NCBI GenBank assembly: GCA_043421945.1
Contig: JBHOGO010000055.1
Location: 1 to 31,728, forward strand
Source: Thaumasiovibrio sp043421945
Lineage (GTDB): Bacteria; Pseudomonadota; Gammaproteobacteria; Enterobacterales; Vibrionaceae
Reading direction: 5' to 3'
DNA: 31,728 bases
Below, piece by piece: positions 7,490 to 14,598 of this stretch; positions within the stretch are counted from its first letter, which is position 1, and every line of letters starts with the position of its first letter. The position numbers and the translations under genes were made by a program. Under the pieces are notes generated by a model, which did not search any database, was not told the DNA's origin, and saw nothing but the letters and a program-made list of their open reading frames with translations.

Positions 7490-8542
7490 ATGAAAAAGAC
7501 AATTTTAGCAGTGGCAATGACTGCAGCAATGGCTTCTACTGGTGCATTAGCGGCAGAAATTTATAGTGGGGAACATGGTTCAGTAGAATTTGGTGGTCAC
7601 TTACGTACCCAACTACAAAAAATAGGTGACAATGATATCAAACTGAATGCGGGCTCTTCGCGTGCTTCTATTAGTGCAGCGTATAATATTACCGATTCGC
7701 TAGATGCCCTTGGTTATGTCGAGTTTGGCTTATCTGGAAATGGTGGTGCGATTGAAAACCGTCTTCATTATACTGGCCTTTCAGGTGATTTCGGCTCAGT
7801 AAAATTTGGTCGTCAATGGACCGTAGCCGATGATTTCGGCAGTGCAGACGTGTCATATTTCTATGGTGGCCTTGGAAATACAACGACTTCATTTACTGAT
7901 GGCCGTCATGATAGCTTGGTAAAATATCAAGGTGGCTTTGATGCTGTTACTATAGCAGCTGCCTATGGCTTGAGTGCAAATAGTAAAGATGATGATCAGG
8001 CAACTTTAGCTGAGTTATCAGCGAATGTTGACTTAGGTATGTTTACTATTGGCGGTGTTATTGGTACAGCTGATCATGAAACATGGGTAACAGAGGTTGA
8101 TACTGCTAATGACACTTCAACTAGTTATCAAGCTGATGCTACGTATGGAACATTGCTGACTACAGTCTCATTTGATGCTTTAACAATTTTAGCCGGTGTT
8201 TCGACTCAAGCAGTTGAAGCTGGTTCTGGTATCGATGCAGAGCTAGATTCTACAGGCTATCAAATTACTGCGACTTATGACTGGAGCCCGAAAGGGACTG
8301 CATATGTAGGTTTTGAGTCTATTGAATATGATTTATCTGGTGCAATCTCAGAAAAAGAGACTGGATCAGTTGCCTATGTAGGTACAAGTTACCAGTTTAA
8401 TAGTTTCTCGCTGTTCTACGTCGAGGTTGCAAAAATTGATGGGTACGCGCTGAATGTGAGTAATGACTCTGCGACTAATTTATTCGCATTAGACGAAAAT
8501 GACGAAACCGCATTCGGTGCTGGTTTCCGCGTTTACTGGTAA
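7490..8542 (+). CDS. Gram-negative general porin, OmpU/OmpC-like
   Basis: A 350-residue outer-membrane beta-barrel that should form a trimeric diffusion channel. It has a classic signal peptide (MKKTILAVAMTAAMASTGALA) with cleavage near residues 21-22. The mature start EIYSGEHGSVEFGGHLR is typical of Vibrionaceae OmpU-type porins. Further family signs are GYVEFGLSGNGG, GDFGSVKFGRQW (strand plus entrance to loop 3), YGGLGNTTTSFTDGRHDSLVKYQ, alternating amphipathic strands, and a C-terminal strand ending FGAGFRVYW. The last residue is Trp rather than the commoner Phe. It is monocistronic, with its own terminator and a 500-bp upstream region. Confidence 0.92.
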   Translation: MKKTILAVAMTAAMASTGALAAEIYSGEHGSVEFGGHLRTQLQKIGDNDIKLNAGSSRASISAAYNITDSLDALGYVEFGLSGNGGAIENRLHYTGLSGDFGSVKFGRQWTVADDFGSADVSYFYGGLGNTTTSFTDGRHDSLVKYQGGFDAVTIAAAYGLSANSKDDDQATLAELSANVDLGMFTIGGVIGTADHETWVTEVDTANDTSTSYQADATYGTLLTTVSFDALTILAGVSTQAVEAGSGIDAELDSTGYQITATYDWSPKGTAYVGFESIEYDLSGAISEKETGSVAYVGTSYQFNSFSLFYVEVAKIDGYALNVSNDSATNLFALDENDETAFGAGFRVYW

Positions 8543-8574
8543 TACCTTATAGATTATTAACACTGCCACTAAAT

Positions 8575-8600
8575 AAAGGTCAGCTTATGCTGGCCTTTTG
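8575..8600 (+). terminator. Terminator of the porin gene
   Basis: AAAGGTCAGC (8575-8584) pairs with GCTGGCCTTT (8589-8598) with one G-T pair and a TTAT loop, followed by T-rich sequence. Confidence 0.88.
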
Positions 8601-8790
8601 TTCATTAAGTTGCATGTAAAGCAAAATGTAACAATGTAAACCATCTGAAGTGTTGATGTTTTATTGTTGATCTTATTTTCGATTTGTAGACCGAATTTGA
8701 TTGCAGGTATCAGAAAGATAGGATAGTAATAGAGTATAGAGAATGCCCAATGGCAATAGATAATCAAAGTAAACATCGGCTAGGAATATC

Positions 8791-9156
8791 ATGGAAGATA
8801 AAATTAGCGCTTCGGGTCGAGTATGCCAATTTAATTATGAACAGTTTTTATCTTATGCGACGAAAGATAAAATAGACTTTGGTGATGTCATCAGGGAGCT
8901 ATTTGTGACATCACATCATCCAGATTTCTATTCTAATGCAATACAGCACTTATCACTTGCCTATAGTGATACTGACAATATTCTTAGGCTTATTGACTTC
9001 GCACGCCGAGAAGGGGTTATCAACCTCGATGTTATTTTACCGTACGCATTGGATGAGCAACAAGTTGATGTAATTCGTTCCCAAAGTCGTTGTCGCGTTG
9101 AAAGCCAAATCAATTATCAAGATCGCCTTCTTGTTACGATGTACGACTACTCTTAA
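8791..9156 (+). CDS. Small conserved-looking protein of unknown function
   Basis: A 121-residue soluble, mildly acidic protein with no signal peptide or membrane segment. TAGGA precedes ATG 8791 at good spacing, and base composition matches neighbouring genes, so it is very likely real. I do not recognise a family. The sequence looks mostly helical (IQHLSLAYSDTDNILRLIDFARREGV), with two Cys (residues 12 and about 100) and no catalytic motif. It stands alone between the porin terminator and the convergent SulA-like gene. Confidence 0.7.
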   Translation: MEDKISASGRVCQFNYEQFLSYATKDKIDFGDVIRELFVTSHHPDFYSNAIQHLSLAYSDTDNILRLIDFARREGVINLDVILPYALDEQQVDVIRSQSRCRVESQINYQDRLLVTMYDYS

Positions 9157-9223
9157 GTTTCTGTCTTTATTTATTAGTCTTTATACGTATATATTAAGGC
9201 AATCATAAAATTTACCCTCGATA

Positions 9224-9667
9224 TCAGTGCATTGGTTTTCGTTGAAGTGAGATTTTTATAAAGGCTTGATCGTCGTTAAGGGGATCTAAGTCAGTGATAC
9301 GATCGTCACAGATAACTGCTGCATAATGTGGTAAGCCCGAAACTGCACGAATATAGCGGCGAGCTTGCGATATGTTATCAGCGTGTACGACACGGATTTT
9401 TCGAATATCGACGCCAGCTGCAATCAAGACATTCTTATCTACAACACTCTCTATACCTATAAACAGTAACCATTTATCCAACTGACTCAATGTTTTCAAA
9501 GTACGAAGTAGCATTGGCAGATCGGCAGTATTTTCAGAACTGACATGATAAGTCGACATCGAGCCGGTTTGATAGGGATTATTTCTCACTGTTGAGCCAG
9601 AAGCGATAAGCCTAGTGTTAGGTTGGTACTGAGTATATGTATGAGCGGTGTAGGTAGTCTGTTCCAT
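9224..9667 (-). CDS. sulA: SulA-like SOS cell-division inhibitor
   Basis: A 147-residue protein that resembles SulA, the SOS-induced inhibitor that sequesters FtsZ and blocks septation. The likeness lies in the C-terminal two-thirds: LPMLLRTLKTLSQLDKWLLF, then AAGVDIRKIRVVHADNISQARRYIRA, then HYAAVICDD. This follows the SulA order of a leucine-rich segment, a W-L segment and a central helix/strand unit. Sequence identity is modest and the call rests as much on context: two nearly perfect LexA boxes lie 13-46 bases upstream of the ATG. AGAGGT is the ribosome site. The N-terminal 45 residues are polar and Tyr/Thr/Ser-rich, as is common for SulA leaders. No terminator is evident downstream. Confidence 0.75.
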   Translation of the reverse strand: MEQTTYTAHTYTQYQPNTRLIASGSTVRNNPYQTGSMSTYHVSSENTADLPMLLRTLKTLSQLDKWLLFIGIESVVDKNVLIAAGVDIRKIRVVHADNISQARRYIRAVSGLPHYAAVICDDRITDLDPLNDDQAFIKISLQRKPMH

Positions 9668-9679
9668 AGTGACCTCTAA

Positions 9680-9715
9680 CTGTTTTGATGTACAGTACTG
9701 TTAATGCATACAGTA
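9680..9715 (-). promoter_or_regulatory. Two tandem LexA (SOS) boxes
   Basis: CTGTTTTGATGTACAG (9680-9695) and CTGTTAATGCATACAG (9698-9713) both fit CTGT-N8-ACAG exactly. The second, with its flanks, reads TACTGTTAATGCATACAGTA, almost the full LexA consensus. The sites are 18 bp apart centre to centre and lie just upstream of the SulA-like ATG, with a TTGACC-like -35 further upstream on the same strand. This predicts tight repression and strong induction after DNA damage. Confidence 0.88.
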
Positions 9716-9858
9716 GTTTTATTTTGGTCAAAGATCAAGACTCTTGAACGAAAAATCGTCTAAATACCTTTTGGTGTTACAAATTGAAATGATTTAGGTA
9801 ACAGAATGTTACATTGTGATTTTTGTAGCAGATTGCTTTCAAAAATGAAGTATCATTA

Positions 9859-10227
9859 ATGAAAGCTAATTTTTCGGATGGGTTTGATATGAAAACGATA
9901 CTTTTGCCGGATTTGGTGGTAGCAAGGCGAAGAAAGCAGGCTACTGATATTCGTGTAGAACAGTTAGATAATGTCTTCTTTATTGTTGCTGAACATCGCT
10001 TCGAAGGGACAGTGCGGTCATTGAGTTCATTTAAATCGGAGCAAGATGCTCGTCGCGCTTGGGAAATTGTTGCCCAAGGACCCTATTCCGCGGCGGAAAT
10101 TTCATTATCTCGTCCAACTTCTCGATTCGAAAAAGAGCATCACAATAGCGAATATACCACGCTATCTTCTGAGAAAGCCGTTGATAGTTGGTTCTATGAG
10201 CCTCCAAAGAATCCGCTAAAAGCATAA
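9859..10227 (+). CDS. Small protein of unknown function upstream of tpm
   Basis: A soluble protein of 122 residues (ATG 9859), or 112 if translation begins at ATG 9889, which is preceded by GGATGGG. The start is not settled. The N-terminal part (IRVEQLDNVFFIVAEHRFEGTVRSLSSFKSEQDARRAWEIV) reads as an alternating strand/helix unit, and the C-terminal part is polar and probably disordered. I do not recognise it. Its stop is 10 bases before the tpm start, so the two are likely one operon. The gap to the SulA-like gene is shared with the LexA boxes, so SOS control of this gene too is possible but unsupported. Confidence 0.65.
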   Translation: MKANFSDGFDMKTILLPDLVVARRRKQATDIRVEQLDNVFFIVAEHRFEGTVRSLSSFKSEQDARRAWEIVAQGPYSAAEISLSRPTSRFEKEHHNSEYTTLSSEKAVDSWFYEPPKNPLKA

Positions 10228-10237
10228 GAGTAAAAGA

Positions 10238-10870
10238 TTGAACCACGAATATTGGCATAGCCGTTGGGCAGAAAATCGTACAGGTTTTCATCAAATTAAT
10301 GTTCATCCACAGCTAGAAGCTTTCTGGCAGCGATGTAAACCAAAGCGAACTGATTCAGTTCTTGTTCCGCTTTGTGGCAAATCACTCGATATTGGTTGGC
10401 TTTGTGAGCATCATGATAAAGTCGTAGGGGTTGAGCTCAGTAATATTGCTGTCAATGCCTACTTCTCTGAACAGTTTTTAATTCCTACTGTTACTCAGGT
10501 GTCACCTCGTCATCGAATATATGAATTGGATGAATTAACCATTCACCAAACTGATATCTTCTCATTCTCACCTGAAAGTCAGTTTAATTTAGTTTACGAT
10601 CGTGCTGGCCTCATTGCATTGATGCCAGAGCAGCGTGTTGAGTATGCGTCAAAACTGCTCGATTTATTAGTAACAGGCGGTAGGTTACTACTGGTCACTG
10701 TTGTTCCTAAACAACCTACAGAATTGGATAGAGCAGGGCCACCATTTTATGTTGATGACAATGAGATGAATACCCTGTTTGCTTCGGCTTCAATTCAATG
10801 TTTAGATACGATTAAGTCATCCGACAATGATCGCTTTGATGAAAAGGTATGGTTGATTAAGAAGGGCTAA
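10238..10870 (+). CDS. tpm: Thiopurine S-methyltransferase
   Basis: SAM-dependent methyltransferase of the TPMT family. In bacteria it methylates thiopurines and is linked to selenium and tellurium methylation. The 210 residues begin with HEYWHSRWAENRTGFHQINVHPQLEAFW, the family signature. The SAM-binding segment VLVPLCGKSLDIGWLCEHHDKVVGVELS follows, then VYDRAGLIALMPEQRVEYA and GGRLLLVTV. The start is TTG 10238 with AAGAG at 10226-10230. This matches the family N-terminus, and no ATG is available nearby. It is the second gene after a small unknown protein and ends at a strong hairpin shared with purT. Confidence 0.93.
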   Translation: MNHEYWHSRWAENRTGFHQINVHPQLEAFWQRCKPKRTDSVLVPLCGKSLDIGWLCEHHDKVVGVELSNIAVNAYFSEQFLIPTVTQVSPRHRIYELDELTIHQTDIFSFSPESQFNLVYDRAGLIALMPEQRVEYASKLLDLLVTGGRLLLVTVVPKQPTELDRAGPPFYVDDNEMNTLFASASIQCLDTIKSSDNDRFDEKVWLIKKG

Positions 10871-10940
10871 TGACTACTTGTTTCGTCGCATGATAGATAC
10901 TGCATGCGAAAAATACGAATCGTTACTAATTAGAAAATAG

Positions 10941-10975
10941 CAACACCAAAGGAAGAGTACTTCACTTTGGTGTTG
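10941..10975. terminator. Strong bidirectional terminator between tpm and purT
   Basis: CAACACCAAAG (10941-10951) pairs with CTTTGGTGTTG (10965-10975). The stem continues inward as GAAG/CTTC with one bulged base and an AGTA loop. The T-rich flank is better on the purT strand. Confidence 0.85.
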
Positions 10976-10995
10976 GACATATTTATCTAACGCAA

Positions 10996-12174
10996 TTAGC
11001 TATACTTGATGTCGATTAAAGCCGCAGAATCAACGGCTTCTTTTATCGCAGAATCTGTATCTTCGCGACGTGCAAGCGCGACGCCTAAGCGACGTTCACC
11101 GTCTATTTCTGGTTTTGCAAATAAGCGGATCTGAGTTAAAGGTTTAGCAAGTGCTTTCTCTAGCCCCGAAAATTGAATGTCTTTTGATGTACCAGCACCA
11201 AGTATTACGGCTGATGCAGACGGACCAAGCAAGTCAATACTGCCGATCGGGAGACCAACAAAGGCACGAACGTGAAGTGCAAACTCAGAAAGATCTTGTG
11301 AGATCATTGTGACCATGCCTGTGTCATGCGGTCGTGGTGATACTTCACTGAAGATGACCTCATCACCACGAATAAATAACTCAACGCCAAATAAGCCATA
11401 ACCGCCAAGGGCATTAACCACTTTTTCTGCCATCTCTTGTGCTACTTGTAGTGCTTTAGGGTTCATTGCCTGAGGCTGCCAAGATTCTCTGTAGTCGCCA
11501 TCTTCTTGACGGTGACCAATTGGTGCACAAAAGTGTACGCCATCAATGGCTCTTACAGTTAGTAGGGTAATTTCGTAATCAAATTCAACAAAGCCTTCAA
11601 TAATGACACGGCCAGCGCCAGCTCGTCCGCCTTCTTGCGCATAGTTCCATGCTTCTTGAATATCATCAGCAGTGCGGATGATACTTTGTCCTTTACCTGA
11701 AGAACTCATGATTGGCTTGATGACACATGGCATTCCTACACGGTGCACCGCTTCAGAAAAGTGTTCGAACTCGCTTGCGAACTCATAAGGAGAAGTTGTA
11801 ATGCCGAGTTCTTCAGCAGCTAAACAGCGAATGCCTTCTCGATTCATTGTCAATTTAGTTGCGTTGGCAGTTGGAACGACGTTTAAGCCTTGTTTTTCCA
11901 ATTCGACTAATTTGTCTGTCGCAATAGCTTCGATCTCTGGAACGATATAGTGAGGCTTTTCTTGGTTGATAATCGATTGTAGAGCCTCTCCGTCAAGCAT
12001 ATCGATGGCATAGCTGCGATGTGCAACATGCATAGCGGGCGCGTTTTCATAGCGATCTACAGCGATAACTTCAAGCCCAAGTCGTTGGCACTCTAGCGCC
12101 ACTTCTTTACCGAGTTCACCCGAGCCAAGAAGTAATACTCTTGTCGCGTTTTGACTCAATGCGGTTCCTAACAT
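10996..12174 (-). CDS. purT: Formate-dependent phosphoribosylglycinamide formyltransferase (GAR transformylase 2)
   Basis: ATP-grasp enzyme that uses formate and ATP to formylate GAR in purine synthesis (cytosol). From ATG at 12174 the protein has 392 residues, the same as E. coli PurT, and starts in register (LGTAL...ATRVLLLGSGELGKEVALECQRLG). Other family blocks are YENAPAMHVAHRSYAIDMLDG, ATKLTMNREGIRRLAAEE-like text, the ATP-grasp segment MPCVIKPIMSSSGKGQS, and EVSPRPHDTGMVT. The frame is open to 12237, but that extension would begin inside the PurR box. AAAGG precedes 12174 at good spacing, so the shorter start is chosen. Confidence 0.95.
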   Translation of the reverse strand: MLGTALSQNATRVLLLGSGELGKEVALECQRLGLEVIAVDRYENAPAMHVAHRSYAIDMLDGEALQSIINQEKPHYIVPEIEAIATDKLVELEKQGLNVVPTANATKLTMNREGIRCLAAEELGITTSPYEFASEFEHFSEAVHRVGMPCVIKPIMSSSGKGQSIIRTADDIQEAWNYAQEGGRAGAGRVIIEGFVEFDYEITLLTVRAIDGVHFCAPIGHRQEDGDYRESWQPQAMNPKALQVAQEMAEKVVNALGGYGLFGVELFIRGDEVIFSEVSPRPHDTGMVTMISQDLSEFALHVRAFVGLPIGSIDLLGPSASAVILGAGTSKDIQFSGLEKALAKPLTQIRLFAKPEIDGERRLGVALARREDTDSAIKEAVDSAALIDIKYS

Positions 12175-12231
12175 ATCGATACCTTTTGAACGGAGTAGAT
12201 TGAAGGGCGATGATACCGAATATGTAAAAGA

Positions 12232-12247
12232 AGGCAAACGTTTGCGT
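12232..12247 (-). promoter_or_regulatory. PurR operator upstream of purT
   Basis: The sequence contains the perfect palindrome GCAAACGTTTGC (12234-12245), the core of the PurR box (ACGCAAACGTTTGCGT in enterics). It lies about 58 bases upstream of the purT ATG. Repression by PurR with hypoxanthine or guanine is the expected effect. Confidence 0.85.
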
Positions 12248-12395
12248 TATTGATATGGATATTTGCTGAGATTCTAACCGTCTTGCCGATTGTATGGGCA
12301 GCTATGTCATTTCTTTGCAAGGTTTTACATAAGGGTAGGGTGCCTATAGCCAGTTTTTGTTAACGTGCGCCAAACGTAATTTATTGGGATATATA

Positions 12396-12773
12396 ATGAA
12401 AAAGTGGGTTGTTGGTCTGATGTGCGCATTCAGTTCTATGAGCATGGCCAGTACAGGAATTGGTTTGTTTGCGGGAAACCCTTATTGGGGTGCTGAAGTA
12501 AAGATCAATCAAACACGTATTAACTTGAGTCTGGATGACCAGTTTGGTTTTGGGGTTAATCGTACCTATGGTGTCTCAAATACGCCGCTATACCTCTTTA
12601 TTGGGGGGAACTATGTGGACAGACAATCAAACTCTATAGCGATAACCCCCGGTATTGGTGCAAAGATGAATGTAAGCCCGATGGTGTTTTATGCTGATGT
12701 TGGTCCTAATTTGTATTTAGATGAGTTTAACGTAAATTGGGAAGCTAAAATTGGTTTCCATGTTCTATTCTAA
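12396..12773 (+). CDS. Small exported protein, probably a short outer-membrane beta-barrel
   Basis: A 125-residue protein with a clear signal peptide (MKKWVVGLMCAFSSMSMAS). The roughly 105-residue mature part alternates polar and apolar residues (IGLFAGNPYWGAEVKI, TRINLSLDDQFGFGV, TPLYLFIGGNYV, NSIAITPGIGAKMNV, VFYADVGPNLYL) and ends WEAKIGFHVLF, with a terminal Phe. This pattern fits a small membrane barrel or a lipocalin-like periplasmic protein. I do not recognise a named family. ATG 12396 is chosen over an upstream TTG at 12357 because the signal peptide begins there. It converges with cdd. Confidence 0.7.
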   Translation: MKKWVVGLMCAFSSMSMASTGIGLFAGNPYWGAEVKINQTRINLSLDDQFGFGVNRTYGVSNTPLYLFIGGNYVDRQSNSIAITPGIGAKMNVSPMVFYADVGPNLYLDEFNVNWEAKIGFHVLF

Positions 12774-12811
12774 AGGACCTTGGTTTCAGCTTATTCAATG
12801 GTAAGCCAAAG

Positions 12812-12858
12812 GCTGCTTTATTATCCTTGTCTCTTTACGAGGTAGTTGATAAAGCAGC
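12812..12858. terminator. Hairpin between the exported-protein gene and cdd
   Basis: GCTGCTTTAT (12812-12821) pairs with ATAAAGCAGC (12849-12858). An inner stem (CCTTGT 12825-12830, ACGAGG 12837-12842) makes a long structured hairpin between the convergent stops. No strong T-run follows, so its role as terminator is likely but not certain. Confidence 0.55.
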
Positions 12859-12878
12859 GTTCAGCTTTTGCTCAACAT

Positions 12879-13775
12879 CTAGTGACTATCGATAACCACA
12901 TACTCAAAGATAATATCTGGGTTGATTTGCTCAAGAACGAGTTGACACTCACCTAGGTAGGATATCTTTCCTCCTTGCGCTTCAACGAGGCACGCTTCGT
13001 TGATGTTTTCGATCGAGTCTCCAGCCATATTCAATTGAACGAGTGCTACCTGTAAAGGGGGTAAACTTGGATTAAAGGCGGCGTTCTCTGCATATTGTCC
13101 CGTATAAACTTCACCTTGTTTGGTTTTCAATGCAACACCAGCTAAGTTATTACTATAAGGCGCATGTGATAATGCAGCAGCACGGATGGCGCTGCTGATC
13201 AACGCAGTTTCTCCTTCCTTTACTAAGGATGGCGTTGTTTTTTCCATTAAACCGATTTTTTGGCCAAGATCGAGTGGACCGAAGCTAGCAGGTAAGTAAT
13301 AGCTTAATGGTTTAGCTTCTTGCTCTGGTAAAAAGATGACGATATCACTAGCATTCGGTAGTTCATTCATGAATTGACGGCAATGGCCACAAGGACTGTA
13401 GTTGATGGCAATAGAACGAATGCCTGTTTCACCTTGAGACCAAGCATTACTGATTGCTGATTGCTCTGCATGTACAGCATTTCCCATGCTGACAGCATGG
13501 AACTCCATGTTGGCACCAAAATAGATATTCCCGGAATAGGCCTCCACAATCGCACCGACTTTAAACTCTGATACTGGCGAAAGCGAATAGGATGCAGCTA
13601 GTGGGAGCAAACATAATTTAAGCTCTTTATCTGATAGCTTACTATCATTGAGTAGATTCTCCCATTGAGATTTTGTGATACGTGATTGGACCTTTTTTTC
13701 ATTAAATTCACATTTGAAAAAGGTTTGCACACTATCTGGCAATGTGGAGAGAGCTGTCTGAAAATCTACATTCAT
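12879..13775 (-). CDS. cdd: Cytidine deaminase, two-domain type
   Basis: Deaminates cytidine and deoxycytidine to uridine and deoxyuridine for pyrimidine salvage (cytosol). The 298 residues match the enteric homodimeric form of about 294, with a catalytic N-terminal domain and a degenerate C-terminal copy. The zinc site is intact and has the same numbering as E. coli: H102 and E104 in AVHAEQSA, C129 and C132 in SPCGHCRQF. FKVGAIV and YFGANMEF contribute to the substrate pocket. The C-terminal half (HAPYSNNLAGVALKTKQGEVYTGQYAENAAFNPSLPPLQVAL) lacks the metal ligands, as usual. AAGGAT precedes the ATG. A CRP site lies upstream. Confidence 0.96.
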   Translation of the reverse strand: MNVDFQTALSTLPDSVQTFFKCEFNEKKVQSRITKSQWENLLNDSKLSDKELKLCLLPLAASYSLSPVSEFKVGAIVEAYSGNIYFGANMEFHAVSMGNAVHAEQSAISNAWSQGETGIRSIAINYSPCGHCRQFMNELPNASDIVIFLPEQEAKPLSYYLPASFGPLDLGQKIGLMEKTTPSLVKEGETALISSAIRAAALSHAPYSNNLAGVALKTKQGEVYTGQYAENAAFNPSLPPLQVALVQLNMAGDSIENINEACLVEAQGGKISYLGECQLVLEQINPDIIFEYVVIDSH

Positions 13776-13826
13776 TAATCTAATCCTTAATTTAGTGAAT
13801 ATAGTTTAAGTAAGTAACGAATACCA

Positions 13827-13848
13827 TGATGTGATCGTGATCACTAAT
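13827..13848 (-). promoter_or_regulatory. CRP-binding site upstream of cdd
   Basis: TGTGATCGTGATCACT (13830-13845) fits TGTGA-N6-TCACA at 9 of 10 conserved positions. It lies about 55 bases from the cdd ATG. In E. coli cdd is controlled by CRP and CytR. GTTACATT at 13870-13877 is one base from the CytR octamer as I remember it. A second TGTGA...TCACT pair at 13908-13922 has one base too few between the arms. Confidence 0.75.
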
Positions 13849-13921
13849 GCGCAATGTAATAATCTCACTGTTACATTATTTATGTATTTTGCGACCTATA
13901 TCTAGGGTGTGATTCTATCAC

Positions 13922-14401
13922 TCAGATCAGCAACAAAATGATGATAGCAACAAGTGATGCCGTAATCTGTCTTTTATTAATACTTGGAGTCGCGGATTTT
14001 GTTGGGGGGCTCGGCAGGTGATGATCTAAGGGCGCTGTAACGGGAATTTGTGGATTCTCAATCGAGGGGCTTGTGTTTCGTTGTGATGGTCCAATCCGGT
14101 AACCAAACTCGTTGATATGGTCTATTTGTACTGTACTGAATTGCGCTAGCTTTGCGTTGATTCTTGCGATTAATGCCGATATAGGCACTATTTTGCCTTC
14201 AATATGAATAGCCAGAAGTGTGTTTGTTAAGGTGTTATAAGATATTACTTCTCCACCGTTATAACAAAGAATATCAAGAAGGTGGGCTTCTTGGCGTGTC
14301 AATGAAGTGACAACACCGTTCTCCCATACTAATTGCTTGGCGTCGAACTCAAATCGAACACCAGGAAATTGATAGCACTTATTCAGTGTGGAAATGGTCA
14401 T
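13922..14401 (-). CDS. ToxR-like winged-helix regulator with C-terminal membrane anchor
   Basis: A 159-residue protein. Residues about 1-100 form an OmpR/PhoB-type winged helix like the cytoplasmic part of ToxR or CadC: GVRFEFDAKQLVWENGVVTSLTRQEAHLLDILCYNGGEVISYNTL, then a recognition-helix region and the wing FGYRIG. A Pro/Ser/Thr-rich linker of about 35 residues follows. The last 14 residues (ITASLVAIIILLLI) are hydrophobic and end at the stop. There is no periplasmic sensor domain. ATG 14401 has GAAGG 8 bases upstream and is preferred over an in-frame TTG 15 bases earlier. The hydrophobic tail is short for a full membrane span, and the region after the stop has no open continuation. Targets are unknown. 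Confidence 0.75.
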   Translation of the reverse strand: MTISTLNKCYQFPGVRFEFDAKQLVWENGVVTSLTRQEAHLLDILCYNGGEVISYNTLTNTLLAIHIEGKIVPISALIARINAKLAQFSTVQIDHINEFGYRIGPSQRNTSPSIENPQIPVTAPLDHHLPSPPTKSATPSINKRQITASLVAIIILLLI

Positions 14402-14490
14402 ATCTACAGCCTTCAAGTCATGACTTTATTACACCTATTAGTATAGAAGTTAAACTTAGAAACTGGGGGAAATGGTGCTCACTGGATGTA

Positions 14491-14530
14491 AAGAGCGCCG
14501 CTTCAAACGGTTACGTAAGTCGCGGCGGTT
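14491..14530. terminator. Possible terminator downstream of sbcB
   Basis: CGCCGC (14496-14501) pairs with GCGGCG (14522-14527). On the sbcB strand it is followed by CTCTTT. The loop contains a further palindrome CTTACGTAAG (on the minus strand). This is moderate evidence only. Confidence 0.4.
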
Positions 14531-14598
14531 AACTTTTACAACTGGAATGAAGGCTGCTATCTCAGCAAGCGATGTTAATTGAATCGAAAATTGTTCGT

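Noticed and set aside
13908..13922. Second CRP site upstream of cdd
   Set aside because: The arms TGTGA and TCACT are separated by 5 rather than 6 bases, so it is mentioned only as a weak possibility.
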